The notes beneath the pieces were generated by a model. It ran no database searches, had not been told where the DNA came from, and was given only the letters and a program-made list of their open reading frames with translations. Below are positions 28,785 through 39,989 of a stretch of DNA of 64,000 nt, one piece after another; position 1 is the first letter of the stretch; every line of letters begins with the position of its first letter. Origin of the DNA: Oxytricha trifallax. Lineage: Eukaryota > Ciliophora > Spirotrichea > Sporadotrichida > Oxytrichidae. Position numbers and translations under genes: made by a program. The stretch lies in assembly GCA_000711775.1 (NCBI GenBank), contig ARYC01018364.1:1-64000 (forward strand), in the 5' to 3' direction.

Positions 28785-29512
28785 TCATATTTTAGGTTGT
28801 CTCTGCATATATTGTACATTTTACTTCTTTAATGATTCAATATGGTCTGGATCAGAACTCTCATTATAGTCTGCTAATAGTTCTTAAAGTGCTCTCCTAT
28901 TACCTTATTTGAATTTAGCTATTTTTGTAAATTAATCTCTCCAGATTGGATCTAAATTTCCTTTGAATCTTTATAGCATCCATATCTATATGATCAAGAA
29001 ATTACTTATAACACAGAACATCTTTTTTAACTGTAAATTTTTTTCTTATTTTTTTAATGAAATTACTGGATATTTAATCATCGAATATAACTAACCAATT
29101 TTTGAACTTATTCGGTACTTACTCTTTAATCATCTTTTATGCTTTGAATAATTTCTCAAGGAATTCAAGGTCTATATCTTCCATACAGTTTTTACTCTCC
29201 TTAAAGTTCTTATATTTTGACTGAGAGTATTCTACTGTTCTACGAATCATCTAACTTACAAGTTATTGATATTAACACTACTTTCTTTAGATGAAATGTT
29301 TTCTTATTTATTAGGTCAGGACTCCATTTCATTCATTCCTGAGTGAGTATGATTTTACAACACCACTCCTTCCAAGTAACAAACGACTAAAGGCAGTAAA
29401 ATTATTATTTTTTTCCATCGATACTTTGTAGCCTATTATAAATGGATAAAGCAATAGAAAATTTATATAATTTTGCTAGGGGAGTAAATCCCATGAAATC
29501 TAGCAACTCCAT
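28785..29512 (-). pseudogene. FtsK/HerA-type genome-packaging ATPase, decayed
   Basis: A Met at 29510-29512 opens MELLDFMGFTPLAK. In successive frames follow LLLGRSGVVKSY (Walker A-like, GxxxxGKS with one Gly lost), WSPDLINKKTFHLKKVVLISITCKLDD split by frame breaks, as in the beta-strand with SPT..D of virophage-type ATPases, and NWLVIFDDQISSNFIKKI (Walker B with DD). A C-terminal part FLDHIDMDAIKIQRKFRSN follows, and the end is YMQRQPKI before TGA at 28785-28787. At least three one-base shifts. The assignment rests on motif order, not on a search. Confidence 0.5.
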
Positions 29513-29849
29513 TTTTAGGTAGTGTATTAGCAGCTCCAACATCACAGTAAATCATTTGTGATCGATTGTAAACCAAATAGTCTAGATCTCGGTGATTATA
29601 TGAAGCAGTAAATTGTTAATTAAGAGGATACGTAAATAGACTTAGAAAATACTCCTATTGTAGAGCCAATAACAGTATAATAAAACTAAAGAGAGAGATA
29701 AGAATTTATGGAACAATTTCCACACTAACAATAAAATTTTTAAGAGCTTAATTATCAAAAATTTAATCAACTATATGAGCAACTCTATCAAAAGTAGTAA
29801 CAGTAATAATACGCAATGAAGAATAAAAATAAATGGAGGAAAGAAATGA

Positions 29850-30075
29850 ATAAGCAAGAAATGCATTTGAAAATATTCCATAGAAAATATGAGTAAAAGC
29901 ATATTATCATCTTTATGATGCAATTCAAAATCCTATAGATTTTAAAAGGAAGCTTTAGACTTTACTCAAATATGCTAATTATGGAGATATTTTATGGGAA
30001 TATTTATCACTGCAGTGGAAGTCCAAAGATGAATAATAGATACAGTAAATAAGTCCAGATTAAATGAATTAATGA
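29850..30075 (+). pseudogene. Unrecognised coding remnant
   Basis: The frame AYYHLYDAIQNPIDFKRK then ANYGDILWEYLSLQWKSKDEQQ ends at TGA 30073-30075. Protein-like composition; no family recognised; upstream part frame-broken. Confidence 0.35.
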
Positions 30076-30412
30076 TTAATAATTTGTAGAAATCATTCAG
30101 AAGAATGCACTGCTCAAGTAATGTAGAAGACATTATCATCGTTAAGATAAAATATTGAAATCAGAAGTTATTATTTGAAATAATAAATGTGGATAAAGAA
30201 CCGAGGTTATATTAAATCATGTAATTTATTTCTCCCCATTTATTAACCGACAATTAAGTAGTTTTTCAATAAAATTCATCCTAAAAATGGAAATGATATT
30301 AAAAAATTAAGGACAGGTCGCAATTGCTGATAAACAAAAAGGAGATTCATTTCTCGATATGTGTGGTGCTGATGCAGATTTATCTTATTCTTCCCCCATT
30401 ATACAATGATTA

Positions 30413-30466
30413 TTTTCTGAGACATCTTAACCACATCTCCTGATGTGGTTAAGATGTCTCAGAAAA
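30413..30466. repeat. Perfect 24-bp inverted repeat with 6-bp loop
   Basis: The arms TTTTCTGAGACATCTTAACC(ACAT) are exact complements around CTCCTG. In RNA this forms a very stable hairpin. It lies between two ORF remnants of the virus-like element and could be a terminator or packaging signal (inference). Confidence 0.85.
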
Positions 30467-30467
30467 T

Positions 30468-30895
30468 GCATGCATTCATATTTAAATTGATGATGAAGAC
30501 TGTCTACATTTCTTGCATAAATACTCAATAGTTGCAGATCTCTACTGTAATAACACATTTGATTCGTCGAAAACTATGCAACTCTCTTGGAAGAATTTGA
30601 GTGTAATATAGGTTAAGTTTCTTCGTCGTTCCCATAAGCCAAGATTTATCAGCCATATAATTGAAGATAATCTTGAAGGTATATCTATTCGACTGAAAAC
30701 CAAATTAGATGTATTTTTCAAGTGATTGATATCTTGAAAGATGTCCCCGATAAAATAATCCAGCAGCAAATAGAAGCAACAAAATTAGTAATTAGAAATA
30801 ATATTAAACAGCTATCTAAAAGAGGAATATCTATGATTGATTTTTATTCTCGCATAGGTTGTATTTATTATAAAGCAAATATTATATTGTGATAA
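30468..30895 (+). pseudogene. Unrecognised coding remnant downstream of the hairpin
   Basis: Frame 1 (30468-30725) reads IDDEDCLHFLHKYSIVADLY and KFLRRSHKPRFISHIIEDN. A one-base shift near 30716 leads to FQVIDILKDVPDKIIQQQ and SKRGISMIDFYSRIGCIYY before TGA. Protein-like, no family recognised. Confidence 0.35.
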
Positions 30896-31169
30896 GAAGT
30901 GCTTGATGCTTTATCTAAAAAAAGGATTCATAGTAATTTTATTTTGTCAACGAAGGTTAAGAGTTAAACAGAAGAGCATATGTGTAGAAAGAAAAGCTAA
31001 TTTTTGGTGTTTATGAAAAGTAGTAAAAATAGTATTAGCAATAAAACTTATAACTTTATCAGAAGATTGGGATGATTTAATGAGTAGTATAAGATACAAT
31101 AATTAAATGGATGTGTAGATTATCAATCAATAATTTAAGTAGAATTTAATCAGATAGATTTTTAAATTT

Positions 31170-31455
31170 GCATTCTTCCATTAGCAATATGTAGGGTAAT
31201 TAATATGCTCAAAGATTGACTCCAGAATAAGTTATGGGTTTAGATCGTGATTTCCTATAATTCTTTAATCACTATAACTAATAGATAAGTTAAATCACAT
31301 AGCTAGAAATTTAACAGATACTTCAAGTAAAAAATAATATCAATCAGGATGTAGAAGAAGTTAAGTTTGAAGAGTCATAACCACTTCTTTGGAAACCAAG
31401 TAACTAAGAGATGAAATAACCATCACTAGAATAGTAATAGAAATAGAGAACTTGA
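31170..31455 (+). CDS. Unrecognised Gln-rich ORF
   Basis: The frame contains LTPEQVMGLDRDFLQFFNHY followed by many UAR-encoded Gln and ends at TGA. It could be a segment of a structural protein of the virus-like element; evidence is compositional only. Confidence 0.3.
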
Positions 31456-32595
31456 TCTCGGATGAGTTATATAAAAAGGAATAGAAAAAATATAGTAAGA
31501 ATACAATTATAAGTCAATAACTAGACAGCAGAAATTTATGAATAATCAGAGTAGAATGAAGATTTGAACTAAGAGTCATATTAACTCATGAGAAATTGAT
31601 AAGAATACTATAACATAATGGTTTTGAAACTATTGATGATCACCAGTAAAAAATAAAGAGTGTTAATAGCCAATAAATATCACCAGAATTATAGGCTATA
31701 ACGTGTCGAGCTATTTAATTGATTGATTTAACTAGTGCCGTAAGTTCAGATCAATAATAGTTTGATGTGATAATGAATGTACTTGAGTAATTCTGCAGTG
31801 TCGCTAATGAATCAACAAGTTTACAGCAATCAATTGATTACTGGTAAAATACTATTAACGACACTTATGAATATATTAGGACAGAAGCTTATTAAATATT
31901 AAATTCTGATCAGCATGATCTCGCTGCTATTGTGGAATAAATTAAATTCAGTTATAATCGAAACAATAATCAAATTAATATCGAAATACCATAAATGCCA
32001 ACAAGATAACACCATGAAATGATTCAGTAATTATTGGATTAAGTAGTCGATAGATTTTATGCGTCTCATAAGAGCTTACTTATTGACTAAAAATTAAATT
32101 CCATGGTATAATTCCTGATCCTTCTATATCTAATCAACCAATGAAAGAACAAGAAGAAGAGTAAATAAGTTAGATCTAGAACAAAAAAGAATCCACAGTA
32201 AATGCAGAGTTGAGACAAATCAATCACAAGAGATTTAACTCCAGTTTCAAGAGCATTAGTAACCACAAGATTATGATGCGTATAAGAAAAATTCTAATAA
32301 AAAATAACTCAAAATAATCCAGGGATAATATAGATCAATAAATCTGAAAGTAGTTATAAAGTTATCGATAAAATATGCAGAATAAATTCATCAGTAAGAT
32401 TTATATGATGCTCTTCTGCAGATATAATTACTGATAAATGATAGTTCTAAATCGGCTTCATAAATATTAGACACCTTGAATGATCATTCCTTAAATAATG
32501 ATAAAATAAATTTAACTCGATAACGTTATTTTTATTTATAATTTATTTTATTCATGTCACAGTTAAACAGTATTACATCTAAGTAATTAATACCC

Positions 32596-33168
32596 TCATA
32601 CTATCTAAGATTGATTATTAATTTGATATTATATTCTAAAATACTCTCGTTATTTTACTACCGAATGATGCATTATTCCCAATCTAAAAGAACCAGTATT
32701 ACATGATTTGGGTAAATTATTCAATGACATTAGAATTGTCGATGACTGCGTAAAGTCTTATGCTCTGACATCAGTCTATTAATTTCTATATGTTGTATAG
32801 GTAATATTGAAACCCATTTTATTCCATCCATCCCCAATTGGTCTCCATTCAAAAGCATCATTAGCTCTGTATGTAACAATTAGCAAATAACATGGAATAT
32901 TTTTAGTATTATTAGTTAGAGTCATATTGTTGTTGAAATTATTAAACTACTCTAAAAACTGATCAGCACAGTCAACATTATAATTCAAAGTTAGTGGTAC
33001 AATCTCTTCAGCTGCAATGTCATTTATTTTAAATCCAAGAGTAAAATCATTCCATTGGTCATAGAAATTTTCAAATAGATTGTCCACCATGAATGCATTC
33101 AAAATCATTCTTTTAGAAGTATAAGTATCTTTCAAATTAACTGTAAAAGGAGGCATCATCATCTCCAT
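32596..33168 (-). CDS. Intact 190-residue ORF, possible structural protein
   Basis: The frame is uninterrupted from ATG (33166-33168) to TGA (32596-32598) with UAR as Gln. It reads MEMMMPPFTVNLKDTY..., then TLGFKINDIAAEEIVPLTL, PCYLLIVTYRANDAFEWRP and GSFRLGIMHHSVVK. Alternating polar/hydrophobic stretches suggest beta-rich structure. No family is recognised. It is the best-preserved gene of the region and is divergent from the tail-fibre-like gene starting 64 bp away, implying a shared promoter region. Confidence 0.55.
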
Positions 33169-33231
33169 TTAATGCATCAAACAATAATTAATATATATAT
33201 TTGTTTCTCCCATATTTTACAGAGAATAAAA

Positions 33232-33720
33232 ATGGAAAAAGATATAAATGATAATTTTATAAATGACGGGAATATTTATGGTGGAAATTAGTTATAGTAA
33301 GCAATATAAAAAGCACTTAAAAAAATTAAGTAAGATATCAATATAAATAATCATGCTATCAAGGGATTAAAATACCCACTAGTAAATATAGATGTAACAA
33401 ATATGCAATACGTAATTGATACGCTTGTTAGCTAAGGTTGGCCTGGATAATTAGCCCCATTGAATACAATAAATTAAGCTCTACCGCTGACAGCTACTCT
33501 TGGACTAACTAATAGCAAAATATAAATCATTAATTCTTATGGAAATAGTAAGTCTGCAATCAATAAATAAACAATGGATTCATCAATATCCACAGCTATA
33601 AATTAAGAAGTTAATCTTCGATTAAGTGCTGATACATAATTAAAGACAAATATAATAGTAGAATAACAGGCAATAATAATTGCTGATGAGAACTTATAGA
33701 GTAATATAGATGCAGAGTGA
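33232..33720 (+). CDS. N-terminal part of a tail-fibre-like protein
   Basis: The frame from ATG 33232 to TGA 33718-33720 (162 residues) starts MEKDINDNFINDGNIYGG and ends in DTQLKTNIIVEQQAIIIADE then NLQSNIDAE. This heptad-like Asp/Ile/Gln repeat is typical of trimeric fibre shafts in phage and large-virus proteins. The reading continues in other frames beyond the TGA, so the stop may be a break in a longer gene. Confidence 0.55.
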
Positions 33721-33834
33721 GATACTCGTTAACACAGAAACTTAGTTAAGAATAAATTGAGATGAATAATTATAGGATGATATTGATAAAGAGACATCTC
33801 ACTGATCTTCAGCAATAAGTCAGACAGTATAAAC

Positions 33835-36300
33835 CTGTATTAATTATACCGATAATGCTAACGTGAATCTTACAAAAAAGGCCTATGTTGATAATCAAGA
33901 TTCCTCAACATTTTTAGCTACTAAAAATTATGCAGATCTACACATACCAATAATTGATCACACATTATAATTCAACACTATAATCAAAAGTCAATTGTAG
34001 CGAGGATAATTCTATTGATATAACCAGTGATATATTTGTTGTTGGATAGATCGATAATAATTTTTGAAATTTATGCCCATAATAAAATATAGTTGCAGAA
34101 AAATATATCCTCTATTTTGTGCAACGGACCAAAGCCATTATAAGCAGTTCCAACAATATATACTCAACAATTAGTTGTAACTACAACTGATGATGCTACA
34201 AAGAATGTATAAGCAAATATCAATGTTTCTATTGGTACATCATAGTTAAATTTGTCAGCAGATCATTTTGATCTTGGAATTAAGCAATAAAATCTCCAAT
34301 CAGTCTCAGGAAATCTTTTACTATTGTCATTGGGAAATTAACCATTGAGTGACGCAACAAAAATTAGTCTGTATTCAAACACACAAGCATCAGCAATTGG
34401 AACATAATTACCAATTCAATTCTTACCCAAGAAAGGCTATTCAACTTTGACTATAATTAATCAGTTAAATAAATTTGCAAATCAGGAATACACCGAAGAT
34501 TAAATAAGTTTAAAAGTGAATGATATCATGCAATTTAAACTGGAAATCCTTGTGATAGGGATGTGTTATTCAATTATAAAAAAATAATAAACCTAGAAAC
34601 GTCCACATAATAACAGACAGTCACTTATGCAGATTCATTGACTTCTAGTGGAAATTCATTCCAATCGGATCAATTATAGTATGGTTGAGATATTCGATAC
34701 TTAATATGAGGAATCTGCGATGGCTTATAATTCGATACCTAATGTGGGGAATCTGCAATGGCTTATATTCGATCCTGTAATATATTACTAATTATATGCA
34801 TTATTAGATGATATAATTGCGGTGCTAGAATTACGTCGATATTTTTAAAGAGTATTAGAAAGTTCCGCAGCACAATTAATTGAAACAGGACCAAAGCGTT
34901 AATTAAAATTTATATAAGCAGATGGATTTAAAGTAAGTATACAATCATTAAAAATTACAATAGGGTACGATTTCAAATGGATCATTGATTTAATTTAACG
35001 AAGTGCTTGGGCGCCAATATCGCAAATAGTAATTTAGATCATACTATGAGCGAGCCAAATTTGCTTACTCAGTAATAATCAATTGGTATTGAAGGAATTA
35101 TAGAGACTCGTCCACATAATATCGCAGTAAATTATATCATGAGAATGAGTATCACCTGCAATTTTTAAGTCAATGGATTATTTCCATCTACTGCAAATAT
35201 CAATATGTCAAATCTTTATAAAGTTACAAATTTCGTTGAGCCCACTTTATTGTCAGATTCTGCAATTAAAAATTACACAGATATTTACGTTGCTAAGAAA
35301 TAATCAAAGACATAAGCAGATTCCAGATATTACTTGAATTGTGTAATTCAATCACAACTGCAACGGGAAATATCAATATAAATAATAGGAGATTAATCTA
35401 TTTTAGTTATCCAATTTCAAATCAAGATTATGCTACTCATGCGTGGGTATTGGCAAATACTATTACCGGAACTTCTGGAAAAATATAGAATGCTACTATT
35501 TATTTGCATCACTAACCTATGGATCAAGTGAATTAATTTCTACAATAGGTTTAATATGGTTCTCCAAAAAATAAAGGCACAGTAAAATGGAATAAGTCAG
35601 AATGATGAATGATGTTGTAATATTGAGCAGATATAATCTTTTTGCTTTCTTGAAAAATAGTACCACTTAATTTCACTATCTGCAACTGCTGCTACATTTT
35701 TATAGGTAATAATTCAGATGTAATTAATCTCCTAGCTAATGGATAATAATCAATTCTGACAGTAATTAATTATATTCTTATTCATCGAGAGTATTATAAG
35801 TTATATTTGATAATACACAACTGAGTTTTGCTAAGAAATGTAAACATAGCACAAGTACTTCAACAATGAAAAATACTGTTTATATAAATTGATCAACCAT
35901 AGCATAGCAACAGCTGATACAGCTAAGATTGTACAAATAACTAACAGCAGCACATACAAAAATGACATTCAATTTAATCAGTGTAAAATTACAGCACGAA
36001 ACTTAATTGAATATATAAATAATCTTAAATGCATTAGTGTTGGATAATTTCACAGTGATTAGACAAATTCTCAGTCATATATAATGGAACTAAATTAACC
36101 TATTGATAATTCCGTTTAAGGAGATTATAAAGTAATAACATTTTCATCTAGTACTGATGGTTACAATGGTAGACTTTTCGTTCAGAATGGAATTCTTGGA
36201 AATTTAACAATCTATACCGTGGATCATCAAGGGATTATAAGAGAGATATTACTCCGGTTGATTTGACTGGAATTCCAGAAATAGATTTAGTCAGATATTA
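33835..36300 (+). pseudogene. Tail-fibre-like repeats, frame-broken continuation
   Basis: Fibre-type segments recur in changing frames: NVNLTKKAYVDNQD and FLATKNYAD (~33860-33945), SDSAIKNYTDIYVAKKQ (~35255), PISNQDYATHAWVLAN (~35405) and YADSLTSSGN (~34630). The (T/A)KxYVD-like unit is the hallmark of tail-fibre proteins. A late stretch reads VITFSSSTDGYNGRLFVQNG (~36130). Multiple frame breaks make this a relic unless they are sequence errors. Confidence 0.55.
34690..34780. repeat. Tandem duplication of a ~45-bp unit
   Basis: TTCGATACYTAATRTGRGGAATCTGC..TGGCTTATA occurs twice in tandem within the fibre-like gene. Confidence 0.75.
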
Positions 36301-36568
36301 CTACGAATAGGATAAGTGTGAATAATTAAATGTATTTCTCGATGATTGTTTCACGAATAAGAAATAGTTTGATCAAATCAAAAATATTTACAGAAATAAA
36401 AGATGCTTTTCTACAATATTATTAATCAGCAATCCGCGAAGAATTGAAATCCACAGTAAATTAACAGAAGTAAATAATCGATGAACTATTGGTCAGTATT
36501 ATTGCTCTAGAAAATAGATGAGTTATAGATGTTAGTTATTATTCCAATCTTCAAATCTAGGAGTAAAA

Positions 36569-37143
36569 ATTGTTTCTTTTTAGTGATGATCATATTCTCG
36601 CATCAGTCTACAAATTTGTAGAGTGGAATTATTTCTTTTTTCTTCATAATAGTCAGAGCTATCAAACAAAAGATTAAAAATAATAAATGAGTTGTTTATA
36701 AAATTTAACAACAATTACCTTTGATAAATCAGCATATTCTAAAGAGCAATAGGAGGAGTACTTATAATTTTGCGACAATGACAGCAATATTGAATAGGTG
36801 AAATTCCACACACAAATACTGATGAATGTTATGTTTATTGACGAGAGCTAAAACAATAAAAAGAATAACAGAACGTAGGTCTTGGTCATATATGTTATAA
36901 ATATATATATATATACCAAAGATAATCCTACATCATTACCATAAGTTTATTTAACTGTTTTTATTATTAAATATATTAATTATAAAATTGTTGATTATAA
37001 TCTTCTCTTCAACTATGAAGACGAGAAATTGTTCTTTTTATATATTTGTCTATATTTAGTCATCAGTCTACAAATCTATAGGCCAGAATTGTTTATTTTT
37101 TTCATAAATAGGAAGAGCTGTAAAACAATAGACTAAAAATTAG
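36569..37143. repeat. Pair of ~115-bp direct repeats flanking an AT-rich spacer
   Basis: The blocks at ~36569-36680 and ~37027-37143 share ATCAGTCTACAAATYTRTAG, a TTCTTTTT tract and AGAGCTRTMAAACAA. The second ends ~50 bp before the Cys-rich ORF. They may be a duplicated regulatory or 3'-end block. Confidence 0.7.
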
Positions 37144-37193
37144 AATCGATTTTTCGGTAAAAAGTATCAAATATATATATATAAATATATATA

Positions 37194-37478
37194 TTGAATG
37201 AACACGAAAATTTAATAGTGGAACGTGATAATAAAAATGATGAATTAAAATCAAAGAATGTTTGTAGTGTTTGTTATGACACTTTCAATTTTGAATTGTC
37301 AATTTATTCCAGCTATGGCCTTGTATGTTATAAATGCTATGCTTATCGTGATATTGCTAGTAATAGTTATAACTGTTATTTCTGTAAGAATAACTTATAC
37401 ACTAAAAGAATTTACAAAGGTATTCCTAATAATCTAATCAAGGTCAAATTGTGTACATAGTGTAAAAATGATAAATGA
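37194..37478 (+). CDS. Small Cys-rich (zinc-binding, RING-like) protein
   Basis: The ATG at 37194 is followed by an acidic start and paired cysteines: VCSVCYDTF, GLVCYKCYAY, YNCYFCKNN and LCTQCKN, giving four CxxC knuckles, consistent with two zinc sites. TGA TGA follows at 37476-37481, but the same frame goes on with YLCQKCSETVCNNCRKYS, two more CxxC pairs. Either the stop codons are recent changes or they are read through. Specific function unknown. Confidence 0.55.
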
Positions 37479-38277
37479 TGATACTTATGTCAGAAATGCA
37501 GTGAAACTGTCTGTAACAATTGTAGAAAATATTCATAGTGATGTTCGCAGTAATAATTTGAAAAGAGGTACTCAAACCTGTGCACTACTATTTTTCTTTT
37601 TATAAAATATATTGATCATAGCGCAAATCTGCACAATTCTATTAATTTTTTTTATAATTAATCCGTGACATGAAATCAGGCCATAGATTCTGTGAGACCC
37701 ATTTATAGTTGTATTATTCTGCTTATGGAATTCGATTGGACTCAAATTATCAAAGTGAAAGATTTTTACTGTCATCTGGAATTCCAGCAGATGACTCATT
37801 ATCATAGATGAGTTTTTATGCTGGTTGGAATTCCAGCAATTGAGATTAATTGATACTATTTATCAAAAATAATAAGAATTCTATAATTTTATATGAAAAC
37901 TAATTAAATATAAATGTATCAGTATAGATAATTACAGAAAATAGAATCAAAAACAGCTTTATCATTTAAATATTGGCTTTCGTACTTTACTCCATCTGGC
38001 CACTCCTTCTTTGTTGTTCCCATCTGTTTCCTGTGTAACTTGAACTTTCAGTTTACTGATTTCGCATCTTCAGCTGGCAAGTATTGCTGAAATAAAAAGA
38101 TTTTAGATATGTTTTATGTAATTTACAAGTTTAGTGAATAACCACCATCTTCAGCAACATCACCTTAAGAATTCATCTTATTATAATTCATTATCAATTT
38201 GATAAATAATTTTCCTTTTATAAATTATGATTTATTGGTCCTCCGTATTCCGGCTGGCCACAATTAGCTATCACTGA

Positions 38278-38643
38278 TCAATGATAGATAGATTATGCTG
38301 TTAGACAACCAATCATTATTTCATGTAATTTTAAAGTAGATAATTCTAACGGCAGTTCTTCACTGTATACTTATTCACTATTTTTCTTTGATCTTTTAAT
38401 TGGAACTTGTACCTTAGCAATTTCATAGTTACCAAATAATTATAGATTCCGATCAATAATATGCTGAACATCAATGTCTTTTAGTCTTTTCTTCTGATGA
38501 AAAATAAGATTTCCTCCAGTAGTACACTATAATTATTCTCGATTACTGGCCTTTAATTTTCTATCCTATAGCCATTAAAAAAATAAATCTGGACGAGTTC
38601 CATTAGGGGATTCTACTGATGTTAATCTCAATTTTATACTCAT
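38278..38643 (-). CDS. Unrecognised 121-residue ORF
   Basis: The ATG at 38641-38643 opens MSIKLRLTSVESPNGTRPDL; later parts read CTTGGNLIFHQKKRLKDIDV and YEIAKVQVPIKRSKKN, ending at TGA 38278-38280. The same frame continues SVIANCGQPEYGGPINHNL after the TGA. Protein-like composition; no family recognised. Confidence 0.45.
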
Positions 38644-38821
38644 TATTTTTTGCTTACTCAAATAATCACACGATGGGAAAATTCTAAGAGTAATCAATTT
38701 TATTCGATAAAAATAGATTCTCAACAAAAGTAGCAAATTAATGGTCGATTTATAATAAATTCAAAGCATCAAATGCTGGTAAAAAGTCACTCGATGAAGC
38801 TGAATATAATATTAGATTTCG

Positions 38822-39424
38822 TCAATAAAATCCTAAGTAATTACTTAGCTATATTACCGTATAAATTGCAGACGGTATTTAATTTGTTCTACAATATTTA
38901 CCCTCTAATTTTATGAAAAAAAGAAGAGTGAAAAATGAAAAGAAAGAGAAAATAAAAAGGAAGTATTATGTTAGTGCTGTTATGAGAATGTTGACGATGA
39001 TCACGATGAACATGCTGAGTGATTTTTAATTTAAAAAATAGAAAGAATAACTATAATTAGTAATAGATTCAATCTTATTAACTATAAATATTATTTTTGA
39101 TAGTTCTTCCATATCTTTAAAATCTTCTGTTAACTGTGAAATAGGATAGGGCTTATCATTTTACTATTGAAAATTATTTTATTCTTTTTATTATTCATCA
39201 TCATATTCTTCTCTCATTCTTTTTGAATAATGTTGAATAACTCTTTTTTTGAATTCTAGATAATCTTATGGTCTTGAATTTTTCACTTTTATTGAATCAT
39301 TGTTGATTGTCTAATTATTGTAGAGAGTATTTAAAAATTCCTTTACATATATACATAATTGCTAATATCTGTTCCTTATTCTTCCAATATTAAGTATGAT
39401 CTTTTACGAATCTGTTTGCAACAT
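38822..39424 (-). CDS. Unrecognised 200-residue ORF with hydrophobic C-terminal part
   Basis: The frame is uninterrupted from ATG (39422-39424) to TGA (38822-38824). The N-terminal half is polar (IGRIRNRYQQLC, RMREEYDDEQQKE); residues ~125-175 form one or two strongly hydrophobic segments. On the opposite strand a 166-codon frame (38673-39170, MGKFQEQSILFDKNRF...) overlaps its 3' part, and both look protein-like. They may be convergent genes overlapping tail to tail, or one is chance. Confidence 0.35.
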
Positions 39425-39681
39425 TATTACCTTTGTCAGTAGCTTTTAGATTGTATCCAATTTTCTAGAATTAGGAATAGTTCTAAACATAAACAAACCA
39501 AACGATGATGGTTTAGTAGTTTATTGATTCTTATTGACGAGGAACCATGCATAAATTTTATTGATATTACGAGCAACAAATTTTATAACATAGAGTACCA
39601 TTGACTAAATCAGTTAAATCATTAACATAATTTTATAACTTCTAAGCTCTGACATAAACAAATGTAGATTTAATTTCTGTT

Positions 39682-39987
39682 TCATTTTAAACTGATTAAA
39701 CTTATTTCTATGAAAATTGTTGCCTCATTTCTATAGGTATTTTTATAGCTTGTTTATAAAATTTCAGAGTCTTATTAATATAAATTATATTTATTTTGAA
39801 TAATAAGGGATGAATGAAATACTAAATAACGAAAAAGGAATGAATAAATAATAGTGATTAAAACAATCAATTTTTCTTAGTATCTTTAGCAACCTTCTTT
39901 TTTGCTTGGTTTCTGATCATGCTTTTTTTTAGCTTCTCTCATAGCTTTAATATTGACTTCAAAGGCGTTCTATTATAATTTTGTCAT
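39682..39987 (-). CDS. Unrecognised 101-residue ORF
   Basis: ATG at 39985-39987, MTKLQQNAFEVNIKAMREA then Lys-rich, stop TGA 39682-39684. Only the first ~45 residues look protein-like. Confidence 0.25.
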
Positions 39988-39989
39988 TT

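Larger units (their letters stand above)
28255..39424. mobile_element. Relic of a virus-like element using the ciliate code (Polinton/virophage/PLV-like?)
   Basis: Over ~11 kb, dense ORFs on both strands replace the short-segment pattern of host genes. A packaging-ATPase-like gene (28785-29512, -), a long tail-fibre-like reading frame (33232-36300, +), an undisturbed 190-residue ORF (32596-33168, -) and a Cys-rich ORF (37194-37478, +) are the best supported. TAA and TAG are in frame throughout, so the genes were adapted to the host code. Terminal inverted repeats, DNA polymerase, integrase and a clear capsid gene were not found. Limits are set by the outermost supported ORFs. Confidence 0.5.

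Noticed and set aside
37770-37840. Repeated GGAATTCCAGCA motif
   Set aside because: Only two short, partly palindromic copies; too little to call a regulatory repeat.
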